Assembly: GCA_003694235.1 (NCBI GenBank)
Contig: RFKO01000277.1
Coordinates: 1 to 9,522 of the forward strand
From: Anaerolineae bacterium
GTDB lineage: Bacteria > Chloroflexota > Anaerolineae > Anaerolineales > UBA11858
Length of the DNA: 9,522 nucleotides
Reading direction: 5' to 3'
In this document: piece by piece, positions 7,397 to 9,522 of the stretch
Layout of the letters: each line of letters starts with the position of its first letter
Position numbering within the stretch: position 1 is the stretch's first letter
Position numbers and translations under genes: made by a program
The notes under the pieces: model-generated
The model's input: the letters and a program-made list of their open reading frames with translations, nothing else
Told to the model about the DNA's origin: nothing
Databases searched by the model: none

Positions 7397-8349
7397 CGGA
7401 TAGCGCCGCCGAGGAACAACCGGAAATGCACCGCGGGCCGGTGGAAGCCGCCCGCCAGGATGTGTTCCAGAGCGGTTCGGCCAACTGGTGGGAGGGGGGA
7501 GAAAAAGTCGAACCGGACAAGCCTTTCGACACACGCAAACTCGACACCCCTCTCGACCGCCTGAGTCGGCGGCGAGGGGGGCGTCGCTCGCGCACCCGCA
7601 CCGAACGCAAACGCGGGCGCTACATCCAGGCGCGCCCGGCCAATGGCAACACCACCGACATCGCCTTCGATGCCACCCTGCGCGCCGCAGCCCCCTATCA
7701 AAAAGACCGCCAGGAACAGCGCAAAGAGGTCGCTTTTGCCATCAAACCGCAGGATTTGCAACGCAAGGTGCGCGTCAAGGAGACCGCCAACCTAATCCTG
7801 TTCGTGGTGGATGCCTCCTGGTCGATGGCCGTGGCCGAGCGCATGGCCGCCACCAAAGGGGCAATCCTCTCGCTGCTGACCGACGCCTACCAGCGCCGCG
7901 ACCGCGTCGGCCTGATCGTCTTCCAGAAAGACCGCGCCACGCTGGTGTTGCCGCCTACCAATTCTGTGCAACTGGCATCCAAAGCGCTGGCCGACATCCC
8001 CGTCGGCGGCAAGACGCCGCTCTCCGCCGGGCTGTACCTGGCGCATCAGGTGATTCGCCAGCAGAAGATGGTGTACCCCGATGTCGAACCGCTGATGATC
8101 CTGCTGACCGACGGCGCAGGTAACGTCTCGCTGGGCGACCAGCCGCCGCAGGAGGAGGCCCATCGCCTGGCGGAGAAGATCGCCGCCGACGGCATCCGCA
8201 GCGTGGTGATCAACATGGAACACGCCGCCTTCGACCAGGGATTGGCACAGGCGCTGGCCGACCACCTCCAGGCACCGTGTTACACCCTGCACGAACTCAA
8301 GGCCGAGACGCTGTACCAGGCGGTGCGCGAGGAAGTCGCCAACCGTTAG
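6308..8349 (+). CDS. chlD: Predicted ChlD-type chelatase medium subunit made by -1 frameshift (AAA+ plus VWA, 680 residues)
   Basis: If ribosomes slip back one base on the A-run, reading goes from the AAG codon at 7388-7390 to GCC at 7390-7392 and continues to TAG at 8347-8349. The product is 361 residues of AAA+ domain, an acidic linker (about 340-373) and a VWA domain, 680 residues in all. This is the normal architecture and approximate length of ChlD-type subunits. The twelve codons between the slip and ATG 7426 (A-V-A-D-S-A-A-E-E-Q-P-E) continue the acidic linker and look like coding sequence, which favours a joined product. The non-shifted product is the ChlI-like subunit, so both subunits would come from one mRNA. 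Such dual use of chlD by programmed frameshifting has been published (Antonov 2020, from memory). A missing A in the assembly would give the same fusion constitutively, so raw-read support is the deciding point. Confidence 0.7.
7353..7376 (+). promoter_or_regulatory. Stem-loop just upstream of the slippery run
   Basis: Bases 7353-7361 (CGGCGGAAG) pair with 7368-7376 (CTTCCGTCG) in a 9-bp stem with one G-U pair and a 6-base loop. It ends 7 bases before the heptamer. Upstream structures can affect frameshifting as the RNA refolds behind the ribosome. It may be a chance effect of coding composition. No dnaX-like Shine-Dalgarno lies 10-14 bases upstream of the heptamer; the nearest purine run is GGAAGAG at 7357-7363. 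Confidence 0.35.
7384..7390 (+). promoter_or_regulatory. dnaX-type -1 frameshift heptamer A AAA AAG within a run of ten A
   Basis: In the zero frame the codons are GAA GAA AAA AAA AAG CCG TAG. The run of ten A is 7380-7389 and the G is 7390. The heptamer A-AAA-AAG at 7384-7390 is in the phase required for tandem -1 slippage, as in Escherichia coli dnaX. After slippage the next codon is GCC at 7390, in the VWA frame. A run of ten A also permits transcriptional slippage: one added A gives the same fusion. The zero-frame stop is two codons after the slip. Confidence 0.75.
7396..7409 (+). promoter_or_regulatory. Short GC hairpin downstream of the slippery site
   Basis: GCGG (7396-7399) pairs with CCGC (7406-7409) around a 6-base loop, starting 5 bases after the heptamer, which is a suitable spacing for a frameshift stimulator. 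Four G-C pairs alone are weak. Further stems, such as GCGGGC (7433-7438) with GCCCGC (7450-7455) and CACCG (7429-7433) with CGGTG (7439-7443), are more distant. No obvious pseudoknot was found by eye. Confidence 0.3.
7426..8349 (+). CDS. chlD: VWA-domain chelatase region, ChlD C-terminal part (ORF as it stands)
   Basis: Read from ATG 7426 this is 307 residues. A linker with a strongly basic patch (about 46-65, rich in R, K and G) leads into a von Willebrand A domain with a complete metal-ion-dependent adhesion site: DASWSM at 129-134, the Thr in GGKTPLS at about 197 and the Asp of LLTDG at 229. In ChlD/BchD the VWA domain contacts the large chelatase subunit and its own AAA+ ring. The frame is open back to 7342 (TGA at 7339-7341), with no earlier start codon, so it either begins at 7426 (GAGGA at 7411-7415, 10 bases upstream) or is entered by a -1 frameshift at 7390. 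The shift is favoured because a VWA fragment without an AAA+ part is not a usual ChlD. It overlaps the convergent DUF1028 gene by four bases. Confidence 0.85.
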   Translation: MHRGPVEAARQDVFQSGSANWWEGGEKVEPDKPFDTRKLDTPLDRLSRRRGGRRSRTRTERKRGRYIQARPANGNTTDIAFDATLRAAAPYQKDRQEQRKEVAFAIKPQDLQRKVRVKETANLILFVVDASWSMAVAERMAATKGAILSLLTDAYQRRDRVGLIVFQKDRATLVLPPTNSVQLASKALADIPVGGKTPLSAGLYLAHQVIRQQKMVYPDVEPLMILLTDGAGNVSLGDQPPQEEAHRLAEKIAADGIRSVVINMEHAAFDQGLAQALADHLQAPCYTLHELKAETLYQAVREEVANR

Positions 8350-9218
8350 CGCGCCTGCAATCTCAGCAAGAACTCCAGCGCGGGGGGATCCATCGTCCCC
8401 TCGTCAAGCTGTGTGCGCTCATCCATGTTTTCAGCCAACACCAGTTTTTCCAGCGCTTCGCGGGTGGGTTGATCGTACCGGCCATGCGCCTCGCCCTGAT
8501 AATAACCAAGCCGCTGCATCTGACGCTGTAAACGTTGCAGCACCTCGCCCTGCAATTGGATGCGTTCCTCGGGCGGGCTGACCTCGTTGTAGAGGAAATG
8601 CATTTCGAGCATCTCTTCCAGCAACGGCACAGGGTCGGGATGATTGTCCACCCGCAGGTCAATCCAGCGGTCGTTGAAACCGCCGTAGCCGCCTTTCTCC
8701 TTCACCACCAGCAAGGCAGCGCTCTGCCGGCCGCGTCGGTCGCCGCCCGCCCTGTCACCGGCAAGCAGGGCCCGATACAACCGCTCCGGCAGAGGGCCGC
8801 GGCTGCGCGTGAACGCCTCGGCCATGGCTTCGACCACCTGCGGCCCGGCAAGCAGGTTGCCCTGGGCGGAAAACCCCTCGCCGGTCATGCCGCCTGCCCA
8901 GGGATAGCAATCCTCACCGGTGAAAGTGGCCGCCCCGCCGCGGGCATCCACCATGCCCACCTGCCGCAAAGCCGCCCCTTTATCCGCTTCCAACAAAGCA
9001 TCCAGTGCCTGCTGGGCGCTGTGGCCGGCCTCCATCATCGCCAACCCCTGAGGGCCAAAAGTGGTGTTGGCATACGACTGCGTGGCTACTGCACCCGCGC
9101 CGGCGCGCGCCCAGGGCACAACCGCGCCGACGGCCAGAAATTTGGATGCCACCGCGATCCCCCAGGCCGGTTCATCAGGATCGTAAGCTACAATAGAAAA
9201 AGTGTGGATTTCGCGCAT
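8346..9218 (-). CDS. DUF1028 family protein with C-terminal peptidoglycan-binding-like domain
   Basis: The protein has 290 residues. The N-terminal two thirds (about 1-210) match the DUF1028 family: HTFSIVAYDPDEPAWGIAVAS at the start (residues 5-25), ATQSYANTTFGPQGL at 45-59, and the late QSAALLVV, WIDLRVDNHPDPV and LLEEML segments. The family has an Ntn-hydrolase-like fold, but substrate and reaction are not established to my knowledge. Residues about 220-290 contain LQRQMQRLGYYQGEAHGRYD followed by TREALEKL. This is the style of the putative peptidoglycan-binding domain often found at the end of DUF1028 proteins. No signal peptide or membrane helix is visible. ATG 9218 is preferred to ATG 9230 because the GGAGG (9228-9224) lies 5 bases before it and overlaps the upstream ATG. 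The TAA (8348-8346) overlaps the TAG of the convergent VWA frame. No functional link to the chelatase can be argued. Confidence 0.88.
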   Translation of the reverse strand: MREIHTFSIVAYDPDEPAWGIAVASKFLAVGAVVPWARAGAGAVATQSYANTTFGPQGLAMMEAGHSAQQALDALLEADKGAALRQVGMVDARGGAATFTGEDCYPWAGGMTGEGFSAQGNLLAGPQVVEAMAEAFTRSRGPLPERLYRALLAGDRAGGDRRGRQSAALLVVKEKGGYGGFNDRWIDLRVDNHPDPVPLLEEMLEMHFLYNEVSPPEERIQLQGEVLQRLQRQMQRLGYYQGEAHGRYDQPTREALEKLVLAENMDERTQLDEGTMDPPALEFLLRLQAR

Positions 9219-9223
9219 GCAAA

Positions 9224-9228
9224 CCTCC
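9224..9228 (-). promoter_or_regulatory. DUF1028 gene ribosome binding site that decides the start
   Basis: The minus strand reads GGAGG from 9228 to 9224, five bases before ATG 9218. The G of the upstream ATG (9230-9228) is part of it, so initiation at 9230 would have no ribosome binding site. Confidence 0.75.
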
Positions 9229-9240
9229 ATTGTCTACTCA

Positions 9241-9499
9241 CACGGAGACACAGCGAACACAGAGTATTTTTTGAAGGTTTACTCTCCTGCAAGAAGGTTA
9301 GATGCACCGCAGAGTGCGCAAAGACCGCTGAGATTTTTGAAGTTCACTTTCCGATTCAGGAAGTTCTGTCGCAAAATCTTGAATTTTTTGAAGCGCATCT
9401 TCAAATTTTTCTCTGCGCACTTTGCGTTCTCCGCGGTGAATTCGTTTTTGCAGCGGACTCAGGTTTGACAATACCCTCTTTTCTCCGTGGCTCTGTGTG
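9241..9499. repeat. Long imperfect inverted-repeat element in the right intergenic region
   Basis: This 300-base non-coding end holds nested, imperfect inverted repeats. The outer pair is CACGGAGACACAG (9241-9253) against CTCCGTGGCTCTGTGTG (9483-9499). The middle pair is CACCGCAGAGTGCGCAAAG (9305-9323, continuing to about 9332) against 9411-9438, whose complement begins CACCGCGGAGAACGCAAAG. The inner pair is GAGATTTTTGAAG (9330-9342) against CTTCAAATTTTTCTC (near 9399-9413). The left outer arm is related to the repeat at 4667-4703. The AT-rich interior contrasts with the GC-rich genes. No transposase or long coding frame is present, so it could be a non-autonomous (MITE-like) element or a decayed cluster of dispersed repeats. 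Confidence 0.5.
9263..9292 (-). promoter_or_regulatory. Weak promoter candidate for the DUF1028 gene inside the repeat
   Basis: On the minus strand, TTGCAG (9292-9287), an 18-base spacer and AATACT (9268-9263) give moderate sigma70 matches. Transcription would start near 9256, about 38 bases before ATG 9218. It lies within the left arm of the inverted-repeat element, so the repeat may supply the promoter. Confidence 0.3.
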
Positions 9500-9522
9500 C
9501 CGAAACAGAGCCGGCGGTCATC

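Noticed and set aside
7490..7505. Purine-rich GGGAGGGGGGAGAAAAAG segment as a second start or slippage site
   Set aside because: It codes in frame for Glu-Gly-Gly-Glu-Lys in the VWA ORF, no suitable start codon follows it, and no second open frame would be joined by slippage there.
9202..9468. Plus-strand open frame of 88 codons in the right intergenic region
   Set aside because: It runs through the inverted-repeat element, is Phe/Lys/Arg-rich with no recognisable motif, and overlaps the 5' end of the DUF1028 gene.

Overview
This window looks like chromosomal DNA of a GC-rich bacterium, most probably a Chloroflexota (Anaerolineae-like) lineage. That placement is inferred from my memory of the ClpC and RadA protein styles, the four-domain S1 protein and the ChlI/ChlD-type chelatase; there is no rRNA or marker comparison behind it. 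No tRNA, rRNA, CRISPR array or transposase gene was seen.

Layout, left to right. Bases 2-304 (+) are the 3' end of a Ser/Gly-rich, probably exported protein that enters from outside the window. It is separated by a 15-bp bidirectional terminator from radA (387-1772, -). Upstream of radA on the same strand is clpC (1839-4361, -), with a terminator-like hairpin squeezed between the two. A 481-bp intergenic region (4362-4842) holds the clpC leader, candidate clpC promoters, a short dispersed repeat and the terminator of the next gene. That gene is an S1-domain ribosomal-protein gene (rpsA-like, 4843-6159, -) with a near-consensus sigma70 promoter. Divergent from it is a chelatase locus on the + strand: an AAA+ ChlI-type ORF (6308-7396) followed by a ChlD-type VWA ORF (7426-8349). 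A DUF1028 gene (8346-9218, -) converges on this locus and shares its last four bases. The right end (9219-9522) is non-coding and contains a long imperfect inverted repeat.

The most interesting signal is at the AAA+/VWA junction. The AAA+ frame ends in a run of ten A followed by G (7380-7390). This is phased exactly as the dnaX-type slippery heptamer A AAA AAG, one codon before the TAG stop. A -1 shift there joins the AAA+ domain to the VWA frame, which is open back to 7342, and gives a 680-residue ChlD-like protein. Without the shift, a 362-residue ChlI-like protein is made. One gene could thus supply both the small and medium subunits of a (probably cobalt) chelatase. Programmed frameshifting of this kind in chlD genes has been described before (I. 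Antonov, Mol Biol Evol 2020, cited from memory), so the principle is known even if this instance may not be. A one-base homopolymer error, or separate translation from the ATG at 7426, are the main alternatives.

Functionally, clpC and radA are protein quality control and DNA repair/recombination genes, a pair also adjacent in Firmicutes. The S1 protein serves translation, the chelatase locus serves tetrapyrrole metal insertion, and the DUF1028 protein is of unknown role. Nothing in the window ties these blocks into one pathway.
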